Part shown: piece after piece, positions 48,290 through 59,835 of the stretch | Numbering within the stretch: the stretch's first letter is position 1 | Layout of the letters: each line of letters opens with the position of its first letter | Assembly: GCA_001586965.3 (NCBI GenBank) | Contig: LUCW03000241.1 | Location: 48,501 to 112,500, forward strand | DNA length: 64,000 nucleotides | Origin: Sphaeroforma sirkka | Taxonomy: Eukaryota; Opisthokonta; Ichthyosporea; Ichthyophonida | Direction of reading: 5' to 3' | Made by a program: the position numbers and the translations under genes | Notes under the pieces: model-generated | What the model saw: only the letters and a program-made list of their open reading frames with translations | Databases searched by the model: none | What the model was told of the DNA's origin: nothing

Positions 48290-50823
48290 CTAGCCACAAC
48301 GACAAAGAGATGTAGACACGATAGCACATCGGTAGCAGCGGCGTTTCATCATATGACTTCGGTGCTTCACGAAAGCAACCTTAGGCAATGCCTTGGTCAA
48401 GGCATCAGCAACCATCAACTCAGACCGGCAGTCCTCCAATGAGATGATCTTCTTTGCGCATAACTCTCGCACATAATGATATTTGATATCAATATGCTTA
48501 CTGCGCTTGGTGGTCAATTCCTCAGCCATCTTTTTTTTTTAGCAGTCTGATTGTCCTCGTAACAAACTACAGATTGATCAGAGGCTCGTCCTAGCTCAGA
48601 TAGCAAATTCAAAGCAGTTTTACGTCACGGCAAGACTCTGCAAGACTGACATACTCTGCCTCAGAAGTACTTAGGGTGACAAGTGTCTGACGGCGCGCCC
48701 CCCCAGTAGACTGGGGCATTTGTGATGAATACCAGATAGCCAGAACGAGATCGCTTGTCTTTCTCGCCCCCATAGCTTGCATCGGCATACGCACAAAGTT
48801 TCAAGTCGTTCCCGGCTTCATAGAAGATTCCCCAGTGTTTGGTAGCCTCCAAGTATCCGCACAGATTTCTTGCGGCAGCCTCTCTCGCCTTAGTCGGCTG
48901 GTCAAGGTATCGGCTCAGTGAACTTGTCGCAAAAGCAATATCAGGACGCGTACCCACAGCTGCAAACATAAGGGAACCTATGATACCACGGTAGTCTGAA
49001 TCCTGCACCAATGTACCAGGCCGATTCACGTCGAAAGATGTACTCATAGGTGTACTGACCCTTTTCAATGGTCCATACTTCTGCGCTAGCTTCTCAATAT
49101 ATGCCGGCTGCGAGATGAAAATTCCTCTTTCAGACATATCAATTTTCCATCCGAGGAAAAACCGTGGAGACCCCATCGACTTGACGTCGAACTCTGTCTC
49201 GATCTTCTTCAATATCTTCTCCCCATTCGACGTGAAGTCGAAAATATCAAACCGTCATCAACATAAAGTACCAGAAAGCAGTTCTTCCGAATAAAGAGAC
49301 AAGGGTCCGTAAGACTTGGCCGGAATCCAACATCATTAACGAGGAAATCTCTGAAGCGCACAAACCAACATAATCCGGCTTGCTTGAGTCCATAGATACT
49401 CTTCTTCAGCTCGCAAATAGCACCCTCCTTAATCAACTGGTGATCCTCATCACTTAGTAAATCACCGACTAGTTCAACGAAACCAGTGGGGATCTCCGAG
49501 CAGACGTACTCTTCCAAATTACCATGCAAAATGCAGTTTTGACATCGAACTGCAATACATCCAAGTTCTCAGATGCAGCGATAGCCAAACATGCACGCAC
49601 AGTCTCTTTTGTGACTACTGGTGACGATGTCTCCACATAATCTCGACCATACTGTTGTGCAAATCCCTTCGCACATAGGCGGGCTTTATGTCGTATCACT
49701 GCGCCGCTTTCATCACGCTTGAGAGTGAGAACCCACTTGAGTCCCAGAGGCTTTGTCCGGGCCTTGCAGCGCTGCTGAAGTTTCCAAACCTTCATCTTCA
49801 GCATTGAACGTAGCTCGTCTCTCATGGCTGCGCGGAAGTGCTTCTCATCAGCAGACCCAGTCAAGTCTTTGAAGGACAATTCATCATCGGCCAGAAATCC
49901 AAAGTTAGATTCTTCATGATCTCGTTTACGATCTCGTCGAAGTTTCGAAGTTTGTCGAGGTGGGGTTCCACTTGATTGACGTTCACGTTTTCTCTCCGAG
50001 TCCAAGTCCGTACGAGCCTTAGAGCTGATCCGCGGGGACATCATGTCATTGGCTCGGTCGCGTGTACGATCTACGCGGGTTTTCAATCGCCTGCCACCTC
50101 TCGTAGGTGTCTGCTTACCAGGCAAATCACGTTTCTGGTGATTGAGTGGGCGGCGAGCATAACCAGGATACTCACCGGGTCCTGATTCATCACCTCCATC
50201 AGTAGATGATTCATCCATAGTGACATCATCGTCGGCGGCATCCATGGGACCATCTCCATCACTATCCGTATCTGATTCTGACGCTGAAGTATCCTTGTTG
50301 CCATCACTTGCTCCTACTTCATCGTCAATACTATCATCTTCACCCTCGGAATTATTGACTTTGACCCTTTCACCGTGACTGGCAATCGTGGGCTCAAGGC
50401 GATAATCTCGACTATTCACAACACGCTTTGTCTCTAGGTTGTAAATTCGCATACTGCCGCCAACAGTATTAAGGCTAGGACCTAGTAAAATACCTTCCTG
50501 ACCCTTCTTGCCGAATTTCTTGATATGTTTTCCGGTCAAGAAATATACTTTCGCGCCAAAGGAATTGTTGTCTGCGACAAATCAGGTTTAACTCCTGACC
50601 ATAGTTCCGCCCGCGACTTAGCACCACCTCGTTGTGGCATTACGTTGATCAACCAACAAGCATAGGTAACCGCTTCAAGCCAAAACTCATCGCCCAGTCC
50701 AGCCTGCAGTAGAAGAACCCGGGCCATCTCGATTAGGGTTCGATGTGCACGCTCACATCTTCCATTATGTTCAGGAGTACGTGCTGCCGTCAAACTCTGC
50801 TTTATGCCTCTTGCTGATAGCAT
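48290..50823 (-). pseudogene. Complete copia element: integrase end, RT and RNase H
   Basis: Minus strand from 50823: integrase Glu region (SLTAARTPEHNGRCERAHRT), post-core (GILLGPSLNTVGGSMRIYNL), and an acidic then basic linker. The RT follows: [26 protein letters not shown], then, after the shared T deletion at about 49533, SEIPTGFVELVG, KKSIYGLKQAGLCW and FLVLYVDDGLIFS, the catalytic box. After a G-run shift near 49225 come the thumb and RNase H (CAYADASYGGEKDKR, LSTSEAEYVSLAES, KRSKHIDIKYHYV, ADALTKALPK), ending at 48290. Each catalytic motif is present, but four or more frame breaks separate them. Confidence 0.88.
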
Positions 50824-52883
50824 AGACTTCCAAGTCTCGTTGACAAACTCGCCCCTCTATCACTATGAGCCTTCTTCGGGAATCGCTTCAACACTGCAAA
50901 TTCAGTGTCCAGCAAGTGACGCATTGCAGCAGTCGCATCACTCTTGTGCTTCTAGGCCCAAACACCAGTAGTGGTCCGTTGCATCGTCAAGAACCTGGAG
51001 ACCGAATTGTTTTCCAGTGAGTGACGGTGTCTTCGAGGTCTCGAAGATATCTACGTACAGCTTCGATCCCGGAACTTCTAGAACCACAGATTTACGTTTA
51101 CCCTTCGACCGGACCAACTTGCGAGTAATTCTGGCCCGTGTCAAGCTTGCCTTGCACGCAAGCTCTACAGAAGGGAAGCTTCTCACCCCAACGTCTGGTA
51201 ACTTTCTCCATTCCTGCGCAAACCATTGTCTCTTTCATCAGTTCCAAGCTTACATGGCCAAGTCTATGATGCCACATGAGCATATCTGCTTCACTATCAT
51301 CGGATGCCACAAGGGCCTTATCTTCATCGATAATCTTTGTACCCGAATGTGTTCGGTTCGCGGGTGACTTCAGATCCTTCAGGGAAACGATGTATAGCCC
51401 TTGTCTAACCGTTTGCTTTCACCAAACAACCCTGCGGATCAAATAATGTGCAGTCGTTCTTCTCGCACGTCGCCTTCCAGCCGTTCTTAACAAGCTGTCG
51501 TACGGATAAAAGTTGAACACCCGCCTTAGGAATGAGAAGAGCTAAACCAGTCTCAGGACAGCCGCGCAACTCTCCCTCACCATCTGCATGCAGTTTAGTG
51601 TTGCCAAGCCCGGTCAATCACTTGTTAGAGGGTCTCACTGCAGACAGAGCATCCTCCAATACAACAACATGCTTGCTGGCACCTGTGTCAACCACAAGCT
51701 CGTTAGCAGATAAGACCAGATCACCCACGCCCAGCAATGCATACGCCGATTGTTCGCTGATTGTGTTCTCCAATTCGGCTTCAGCGATTGAGGTGACGGA
51801 TCCATCCACAAGTAGATCATCCTCGGCAAAGGTGTCATCATCGTCGAGTGTAGTACAGTTATCTTCATCTGTAGCTGAGATAAAGCCACCCTGAACTTCA
51901 TAATCCGATGAAAACCTCCAGATAGCAACCCGGGTGGAGCATCCAATTCATCATTAAATTTGCTCTCGGCATCGGAAGAATCAGAATCGGTGGAATCACA
52001 CATCAAGGCCGGCATACCATCATCACTGTCGGAATCTCCGTCATCACCGATCGCCATCAATCCAAATCCGAAATAGCCATTGTCATCATCATTCTCATCG
52101 TCGAGATCTGGGCAGTCTCGTTTGATATGCCCTGGTTTCTTGCAATTCAAACACGCCATCTTACCACGACAATTAGCCCGAGTATGCCCGGGCTTAAGGC
52201 ACTTGAAACAAGTAAGCTCCCGGCCATCTCTACTACCAAAGTCACCTCTTGGTCGGTCGAAACCACCTCCTCGTCGACCCTTCTGGGCTTGGTAGTTACC
52301 CTTGTGATATCGTCCATTAGCATAAAGACCGATATCTTCGTCGTCGTTGTCATCATCGTAGACACCGAGTCCAGTCTCAAACACAATGGCGGCTTCCTTC
52401 ACTTGCTCATAGCTGAATCGATTTCCGTTTGCAAACGTTGCATTCAAGTCAATCTTCAGCGGCGCAAACTGACGTGGAAGGCCCCCTTCATGAAGGATAT
52501 GCGTTTCCGAATGTTAGTCAACTCATCCCCTGACCTGCAAGCTGGCCAAATATAATCTCACATCGGTCGGCGAGTTCAGCAACATTTTCTCCATCGTTCA
52601 TCTTCATCCTATCTAACTTCTGAGTCAACGCGTCCAGATTGGCCTCCGTCTGGCGGTTCATTGCGGTAGCGATCTGGGCCAAGGCAACTGCAGGGTTATC
52701 AGTGTTACGGACGTATCCAAGACAACAGTCTTCAACGCTCTGGACAATCATGGAGTAGGCAATCTCCCTCTCACGGTCTGTAGCGGTATTGAAGACGGCC
52801 TTTTCCTTCAGCTTAGCTTCCATCTTCAACTTCCAGTTCGGGTAGCCGGTGGCATCCTTCAGTTTGGGCTCCACGTACTTCAT
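50824..52883 (-). pseudogene. Complete copia element: gag, protease, pre-integrase, integrase start
   Basis: Gag starts at ATG 52883 (MKYVEPKLKDATGYPNWKLK). One frame shift follows near 52490. Next come FANGNRFSYEQVKEAAIVFE, an acidic stretch, a Gly/Arg stretch and two knuckles (CFKCLKPGHTRANC, CLNCKKPGHIKRDC, about 52200-52140). A missing A near 51913 shifts the frame. Protease LVVDTGASKHVVV is at about 51690. A CGA-to-TGA stop lies at about 51618. [14 protein letters not shown] (about 51270), FCRACVQGKL, DDATDHYWCLG and HSDRG follow, with a C deletion near 50855. In better copies gag and pol lie in one frame, so the intact element probably made a single polyprotein. Confidence 0.88.
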
Positions 52884-52904
52884 CCTCTCGGTTTGGTGAT
52901 CAGT

Positions 52905-53038
52905 GGGTCTCTCTCTCAAAAATCAGCGCTCTCTAGCTCTCTCTCTCTCAAATCAGCGTTCTCTAGCTCTCTCTCTCTCTCTCTCTCAAATCAGCGTTCT
53001 CTAGCTCTCTCTCTCTCTCTCAAATCAGCGTTCTCTAG

Positions 53039-53071
<33 letters not shown>

Positions 53072-53131
53072 TAGGCACTCGAGTCCTTGGTCTCCAAAAT
53101 TTCAAGCTTTTAGTCCCGCCCGCTGCTTCCA
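52905..53131 (-). repeat. Copia 5' leader: GA-rich minisatellite and primer-binding site
   Basis: On plus, four units of (CT)n followed by CAAATCAGCGTTCTCTAG lie at 52911-53063. The leader at 40890-41040 has the same units with different copy number. The primer-binding site TGGAAGCAGCGGGCGGGAC is at 53131-53113 on minus. It begins with TGG, as expected for pairing to a tRNA 3' CCA end; which tRNA is not clear. Confidence 0.75.
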
Positions 53132-53587
53132 TGTGAATTTTTCAACTCTGTGAAAGTGCTCTTTATTTACTTTTGTATTCCGTATTTATACTATTTTTCG
53201 TCAAAATTGAACGACCCTTTCGGCTCGAAAATTTCCTTTGCCAAGAAATTCCAACGGACGTGCGCGATCTATTTTTTAGATTCCATCTCTAAAAAAATAC
53301 AAACACAATTTCTTCAAATACACTTAAACTTCCAAGACTCATAACTCAATGAATATTCACTCAAACAACTTGAATAAGGTGTCATATGAAAGGGAAACCC
53401 ATTTCCTATCAAATGACACCTGTAACAAAAAATTATACATTTAATAGGTCAAACACAATCGGCCTACGAAATACATTCGTAAACACAACATACAAAAAAA
53501 CATCGTTAGATAACCGGTTCCTCGATGGACTAGGTCTGAGTCCAACACTTAAACATCATTCACCTTTGACAATATGATTCTTCTACA
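53132..53587 (-). repeat. 5' LTR of the complete copia element
   Basis: A 456-bp LTR. The TATA box reads TATTTATA on plus at 53183-53190 (TATAAATA on minus). AATAAA (minus) is at 53162-53167, so R should lie between them. The right border abuts the continuation of the host copia copy. Confidence 0.95.
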
Positions 53588-54575
53588 CTTGTGGCATCCG
53601 ATGATAGTGAAGCAGATATGCTCATGTGGCATCATAGACTTGGCCATATAAGCTTGGAACTGATAAACATGCACGCACAGTCTCTTTTGTGACTACAGGT
53701 GACGATGTCTCCACATAATCTCGACCATACTGTTGTGCAAATCCCTTCGCACACAGGCGGGCTTTATGTCGTATAACTGCGATTAGAATTGTCCTTCAAA
53801 GACTTGACTGGGTCTGCTGATGAGAAGCACTTCCGCGCAGCCATGAGAGACGAGCTACGTTCAATGCTGAAGATGAAGGTTTGGAAACTTCAGCAGCGCC
53901 GCAAGGCCCGGACAAAGCCTCTGGGACTCAAGTGGGTTCTCACTCTCAAGCGTGATGAAAGCGGAGCAGTTATACGACATAAAGCCCGCCTGTGTGCAAA
54001 GGGATTTGCACAACAGTATGGTCGAGATTATGTGGAGACATCGTCACCAGTAGTCACAAAAGAGACTGTGCGTGCATGTTTGGCTATCGCTGCATCTGAG
54101 AACTTGGATGTATTGCAGTTCGATGTCAAAACTGCAATTTTGCGTGGTAATTTGGAAGAGTAAGTCTGCTCGGAGATCCCCACTGGTTTCGTTGAACTAG
54201 TCGGTGATTTACTAAGTGATGAAGATCTCCAGTTGATTAAGGAGGGTGCTATTTGCGAGCTGAAGAAGAGTATCTATGGACTCAAGCAAGCCGGATTATG
54301 TTGGTTTGTGCGCTTCAGAGATTTCCTCGTTAATGATGTTGGATTCCGGCCAAGTCTTACGGACCCTTGTCTCTTTATTGGGAAGAACTGCTTTCTTGTA
54401 CTTTATGTTGATGACGGTTTGATATTTTCGATTTCACGTCGAATGGGGGAGAAGATTTTGAAGAAGATCGAGACAGAGTTCGACGTCAAGTTGACGGGGT
54501 CCCCACGGTTTTTCCTCGGATGGAAAATCGATATGCCTGAAAGAGGAATTTTCATCTCGCAGCCGGCATATATTA
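53588..54575 (+). pseudogene. Scrambled copia fragment: plus, minus, plus
   Basis: 53588-53664 (plus) continues the host copy from 47772 ([17 protein letters not shown]). 53665-53780 is minus-strand RT ([15 protein letters not shown] region). After 5 bp of filler, 53786-54575 is plus-strand RT again ([20 protein letters not shown] to FISQPAYI) with the catalytic FLVLYVDDGLIFS at about 54390. This last run is nearly open apart from a stop at about 54162 (TAC to TAA). At 54575 it jumps to reversed gag-like sequence. Confidence 0.85.
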
Positions 54576-55167
54576 CCGGGGCCCCCGCCTGGTACGCCGC
54601 CAACAGCTTTTGCATGGCAGCCAGGTAGTCCGTAGCCGACGCCACGGGCACTGACGGGTTCTGCTCTTGGTCACCAACCTCATCTACCAACACCTTCAAC
54701 ATTGATCGCCCACATATGAACACAATTAATTTCTGGAGCACCTCATACATCCTCTTCGTATCCTGGCGCAGTGATCTCACGAAACTCGTCACCGCCGAGG
54801 ACTTTTCTCCCCTACTAAACTTGGGCCATGCACCAGCATAGAGTCTGGTGTACGCCACAAGCCAATCTGGATCTGCTCTCATTGCCGACCCTGGAGCGAC
54901 ATGAAAAAATCCTGCGTAATTGCCTGCTTCAGGATGCGTACCTTTTCAGTCGCCTGGCTCTCACCCAGGCTCGTGTAGGCTACTTTCGTGCGCACCAAAT
55001 CAATATACTCGGACCATGCCCACAAATTATTCGAATCTCCACTAGTCAACACGACTGCAGTCTGCTTAACCATGGCTGCCAACAAAATCTCACCCAAATT
55101 CACCTAAATTTGATACTCGATGGCCGAAATTCAAATACCGCCGCCCAAAGAAAATAAACCCTGTCCT
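54576..55167 (-). pseudogene. Unassigned retroelement gag-like fragment
   Basis: Two minus frames (55103-54879 and 54882-54576) overlap at a frameshift and read as one helical, cysteine-poor protein. Segments include LWAWSEYIDLVRTKVAYTSL, EKVRILKQAITQDFFMSLQG, DWLVAYTRLYAGAW and DYLAAMQKLLAAYQAGAP. Composition and position resemble a gypsy gag capsid region, but I find no diagnostic motif. It is joined directly to copia RT at 54575. No feature is seen from 55168 to 55374. Confidence 0.45.
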
Positions 55168-55369
55168 ATGCTACTTGTGACCAAAACACAAAGGTCGGTG
55201 CTAGAGACAACCTTCCTTTAATTATTCAGTATTAAGACAGTGATCTACTAGCACCAGCCCCAAAATGTTCACAGTGTTTAACCCTGTGACATTTTGTGTG
55301 TTCTCAAAATTTAAGACCACGCGGCCGAGTCCCAAAACACTAAACACTAGATTCAGTTCGGAGATAGGC

Positions 55370-56138
<769 letters not shown>

Positions 56139-57318
56139 GCAGTGGCTTAAGGATACGGATGTGCCTGTCCCCACGGGGGTGAAGGCCATTCTGGGAATCG
56201 GCAGGAGTGGCTCGCCTGTGGCGCCTCGCTGGAAGCGGCGTAAGGTGAGTAGAAAGTCGGCTGGTGCGGCTGTAGCCATGTGCCAGTTGGCCGAAGAATG
56301 TGCGTGGCGTGAGGGTGTGGTGATGGAGGCTGATGAGCAGTCTATTGACGGGTCAGATGAGGAGTTGCTTGAGGAGCTAGGCGAGGAATTGCCTACTGAG
56401 GGGCTCACCCGTGAGGATGCGGTTTCCTAGTCCGGATGGACTGGAAAAAGACCATGCAGCGCATCAGGAGCCGAAAGGTATATATATATATATATATATA
56501 CCTGAACAATTGTTTGGATGAGAGCAAAGGGGTCAAATAGCAGATGCAGGAGGCAATGATCATGCTCTGGCGGAGCGGCTGGCTAAGTCGTTGGATGCTC
56601 TGATGAAGTATCTAGCGAAAATGGGGATGATATCGGGTGGAGCACCTATACAAGATGGTCGACGATGCCGCGCAGATTGTGCGTGCTCAGTTGTGAAAAG
56701 GTGCGACGCAGACCACGCGTGAGGGTGTTATTAACGGTCATATGTTAGCATGATTTTTGAGCACTCACGCCATTTTCTTCATGGGTTTAATGCGAACTAA
56801 AATGGTGTACGAAAAGACGGTTATGGCGAGTTTGCGGGTGGTATGTGATTCGATAGATGTGTTTTTTGAACGGCTCTATGCGAACAACGTGCGTTTAGCT
56901 GTTCATTTGCGTCAGAATTACAAATACACGGGTCTGCCGCAGGTGCTAGTCTATCTGCGTCAGGATCGTATTCATGCTGCTGGGCCGAGTTTGCGTGGAG
57001 GTTAGGCGGTGAAGGAAGAGCCTCAGGGTGATCGGTATTCCATGAACGGCACTTTGGCGGCTCTCAGCGACTTGCGCGCACAGCTAAAAAAATCAGCGTA
57101 AGGAAAATAAGGTGTCGCAGAAGGATTTTTGAAATCGGATTGACGAGAGTAAGCGTCAGCGTGGTGCACTAGGTGAGAAGCCCAAGCAAACCGTACCAGA
57201 TCTGAGGCCTCGGAGGAAGTGGAAGAGGTCGAGCTGTTAGGCGGTGAGCCTGGCGAGGCTTTCAAGGCGCGCATGAGGAGGAATGAGTGCTTCAAGTACC
57301 ACAAGCAAGGATGCATAG
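56139..57318 (+). pseudogene. Gypsy-like family C (copy 2) gag
   Basis: Frame 56161-56430 contains RKVSRKSAGAAVAMCQLAEE, related to the KSAGAAIAIQQLMEL stretch at about 18000 in copy 1, followed by an acidic tail. A palindromic AGG(TA)nCCT tract lies at 56476-56503. Frame 56757-57005 (VFFERLYANNVRLAVHLRQN) is helical and capsid-like. The region ends in CFKYHKQGCI at 57279-57315, the first part of a mutated CCHC knuckle. The knuckle resumes at 58077 as AANYRKEGK. Confidence 0.55.
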
Positions 57319-58075
57319 TGTAGATATCGGTCTCTTAAGGCGGTATAAACATCTTAGAGCTACTAAACGTAATAAAATCTTAAAGTCTTTAAATAAGTTT
57401 TTTAAGTATACGAATTTAAGTCTGGTAATAAAGTTAGGTATGCCTCATAGAAATCAGCAATACTCTGGGGGATTGTAAGGCTGAGACATTGGCTATATAT
57501 CATCCTCCCAGTACTGATTTCGCCGAAGGAATTTTATTTATGTTTTCGTTATCGTTATCGTCGAAACTAGTATCACTTGTTTCGTTGCATGAATTACTAA
57601 AACTAGTAAAACCTATCTTTAGAAAAAAAAGAAAAAAAGAAAAAAATACTCTTGATGTCCTTAGTTATTGTCTTAATCAATAACTGGCCACTTATCAAGA
57701 ATTACCGACTTGCCATCATCAGACTGGCACATCTGGTTGGCTGAGCGGAGGTCAAACTAGGTAACCATTAAGGGTCCCTAGAAACCTATGTTCGGTTGAG
57801 CCATCTCGCTACCGAGGTATTCAGATGTATATTTTGGAGTGTTTATTTAGGTCTTTTAATAGACCTACTCCAAATCTACTCTTTGGCCTTTTTCACAGTC
57901 CCTTTAATGGGTCGGGGCCAAAATATCTGATTTGTAAAATGGAAAAGGTACTTGTAAATAGAACCGTTAAAAACCATGTAATACATGTGCTTTTAATAGT
58001 ACGTTTATAATTTACGTACTGCTTAAGAGTACGTTTATCAACACAAGAGTCTAATGTGGAGGCCCGGCTATTACA
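57319..58075 (+). repeat. 757-bp solo-LTR-like insertion in family C gag
   Basis: Begins TGTAGATATCGG and ends GGCTATTACA, the TG...CA termini of an LTR. It splits a CCHC knuckle. Flanks are ATAG on the left and TTAG on the right, a possible 4-bp target duplication with one change. It has no long open frame; GGCTATATAT near 57489 could be a TATA element. Confidence 0.55.
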
Positions 58076-58790
58076 TTAGCAGCTAATTACCGAAAAGAAG
58101 GCAAGTGACTGGAAGGTTCACTAGGTGCTACTGTTGTAGAAAAGGCCCAAGCAGGCAGTGTTATTCAAAGTGTCATCCATGGTGCAGATGTTGAGGTTCA
58201 TGTGAATTTGGGTGCCACCTCTAGTTTGGTATATGAGTTTCTTTTGCGGCTCAACAGGGTCTGAAGATTGCGCGTTACACGGGCCTACCATACAAAGGTG
58301 TGGTGGGAATGGGCTTAGTTCGTCCCTCGGGTGTGGTGCAGTTTTTAGTGACGTTGGATACATGGGGGGGGGGGGTCGTCGGTGGTTCGCCCCATGTATT
58401 TCTTGGTGGTGAAATCTTTGCCGTTTGACACGGATGTCTAACTTAGCTTTAAGGACTTACGGAAGAAACGCTTATCCCTCATGTGGACAAAACAGGGTTG
58501 GTTGGCAGTGGTTCTTCAGACGCAGATCATAGACTTCTTGGACTCTCAAGCGGCAGATGAAGACCAGCCGGAAGTGATGAGCCCGCCGGGTAAGCGGGCA
58601 AAAGCGCGCCCCACAAAGGATAGAAGCAAGAGGAGAAGGCTTGATGTGCGAAAGCCGCAGAACCTGAGACTCAACACGCTATGCAGCCATCTCGGCCTTG
58701 CGTGCAATTCACAGACGCAAGAATTCCAATGCGTCTGTGCAAGCGCACTTTATGGGGATCAAGCAGAGGTTGGACTACTTGGCTAACGCG
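58076..58790 (+). pseudogene. Family C copy 2 knuckle end and protease region
   Basis: After the LTR-like insertion the knuckle ends (AANYRKEGK). VIHGADVEVHVNLGATSSLV at about 58160-58225 follows, which aligns with a retropepsin loop (VDTGASSSLV), but Asp is Asn and Thr is Leu, so it cannot be catalytic. Further frames up to 58790 contain a basic KRAKARPTKDRSKRRRLD stretch. Several stops. Confidence 0.45.
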
Positions 58791-59835
58791 CGGAGCTGGA
58801 CGATGCAGACGAGTATGTGTTACCTCGTCTTCGTGATTTGCTGGCGGATGTCGATATGTCTATTGGCGCGACAACTGTATCCCCGGCCAAAGAAGTGGAT
58901 CCACAGGCGCACTTGGAGCTCGATCAACCCCAGCTATGTAAGCTGTATAAGGCTTGTAGGCTGCCGAAGCGTGTTATGATCAAAGACATCCAGTTTATGG
59001 CATACAATGCGGCTGCTCCCACGTTCATGGGTTTTGATGATATCCGTTTCCATAGCGGCGTTGAGTTCAAAGTGAAAGAGGGGTCGCAGTCGTGTTATAA
59101 TATCTATCAAGAATCCCACCTTCACTACGGTGCTTGGTGGGAATTGTTCTCAGATATTAAAGTATCTTATAGTGTTTTAAGTTTCAAGTGAATAGTCGTG
59201 ATTTATTCGATTCGAGTCCCTGCTTTTATATGCATTGAACTCGTGATCCTTGAGCCATTAAAAAACATCTCTTAAGGTAAAACGGATCTCACTTTATATA
59301 TGATCCGATTCAAAGGCAGCGTCGCCACGTCTTCAACTGACCGTGGCTTCCATTGTAATCTTTGGTCTTATACGTTTAGATTGTACTCTTCCGATATTGA
59401 TGTTTGCTTTGCGCGCCTGGGTGGATACAAGGTGGCACTTCAACTCTAAGTGGTCAGACTTAGAAAGGGTGGTAACCAGGATCAAGAGAGACAGGGCAAT
59501 GGCTACGTTGGTGTGTCCATATGCTTCTGAGGCAAGGTGGTTCAAGCATATGGTATCCATGCTTTCAGCAGATCCGGTGGTGATCTACCCAAAGGAAGGT
59601 GTTTTCTTAAAGCATGGTCGTGAGGTAATGCCGGCGCCCGACTTTGTGACACTGGTGTATCACATAATCCGTACAGACCGTACAATTTGCGCAACAAATT
59701 ATGGGAGAAGTTGGAAGCGGAGCGTCCAGTCTTCGAGAGGTTAGCTACGGCAGCAGTAAAACGTGAGGATGAGGTTGTCTCATGTATGGCGCACAGGAGG
59801 ACACAGTGGGTGTTGTGACTCATCCAAGTGGTAAG
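58791..59835 (+). pseudogene. Family C copy 2 pol remnant with Dam-like domain
   Basis: 58817-59152 is an unassigned stretch (SIGATTVSPAKEVDPQAHLE). Then comes the 235-bp element. From 59399 the frame reads MFALRAWVDTRWHFN, SDLERVVTRIKRDRAMATLV, CPYASEARWFKHMVSML, VIYPKEGVFLKHG and EVMPAPDF. This is the same Dam-like segment as 18651-18998 (LVCLYVPKAKRWDPM, GVFLRHG, MSAPHHG), and its core is well kept. The NPP-type motif is missing, apparently deleted. A short, disrupted continuation to 59835 may belong to the integrase side. Confidence 0.55.
59159..59392 (+). mobile_element. 235-bp short element, copy 2, with TSD GATATT
   Basis: 234 bp, same orientation as 41823-42057 and closely similar over its whole length. 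GATATT at 59153-59158 and 59393-59398 is the target duplication. It interrupts family C pol between LFSDI and the Dam-like domain. Confidence 0.75.

Larger units (their letters stand above)
47773..53587 (-). mobile_element. Complete Ty1/copia element, minus strand, 5.8 kb
   Basis: The only copy in the window with both LTRs in the same orientation. They are the 3' LTR 47773-48230 and the 5' LTR 53132-53587. They are nearly identical, differing mainly in A-run length and a few substitutions, so the insertion is recent. Between them, in minus-strand order, are primer-binding site, GA-rich leader, gag, protease, pre-integrase, integrase, linker, RT, RNase H and polypurine tract. It sits inside another copia copy. 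The host copy reads ...AAGGCCC at the left and CTTGTGG at the right, so at most one base is duplicated. Confidence 0.92.
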
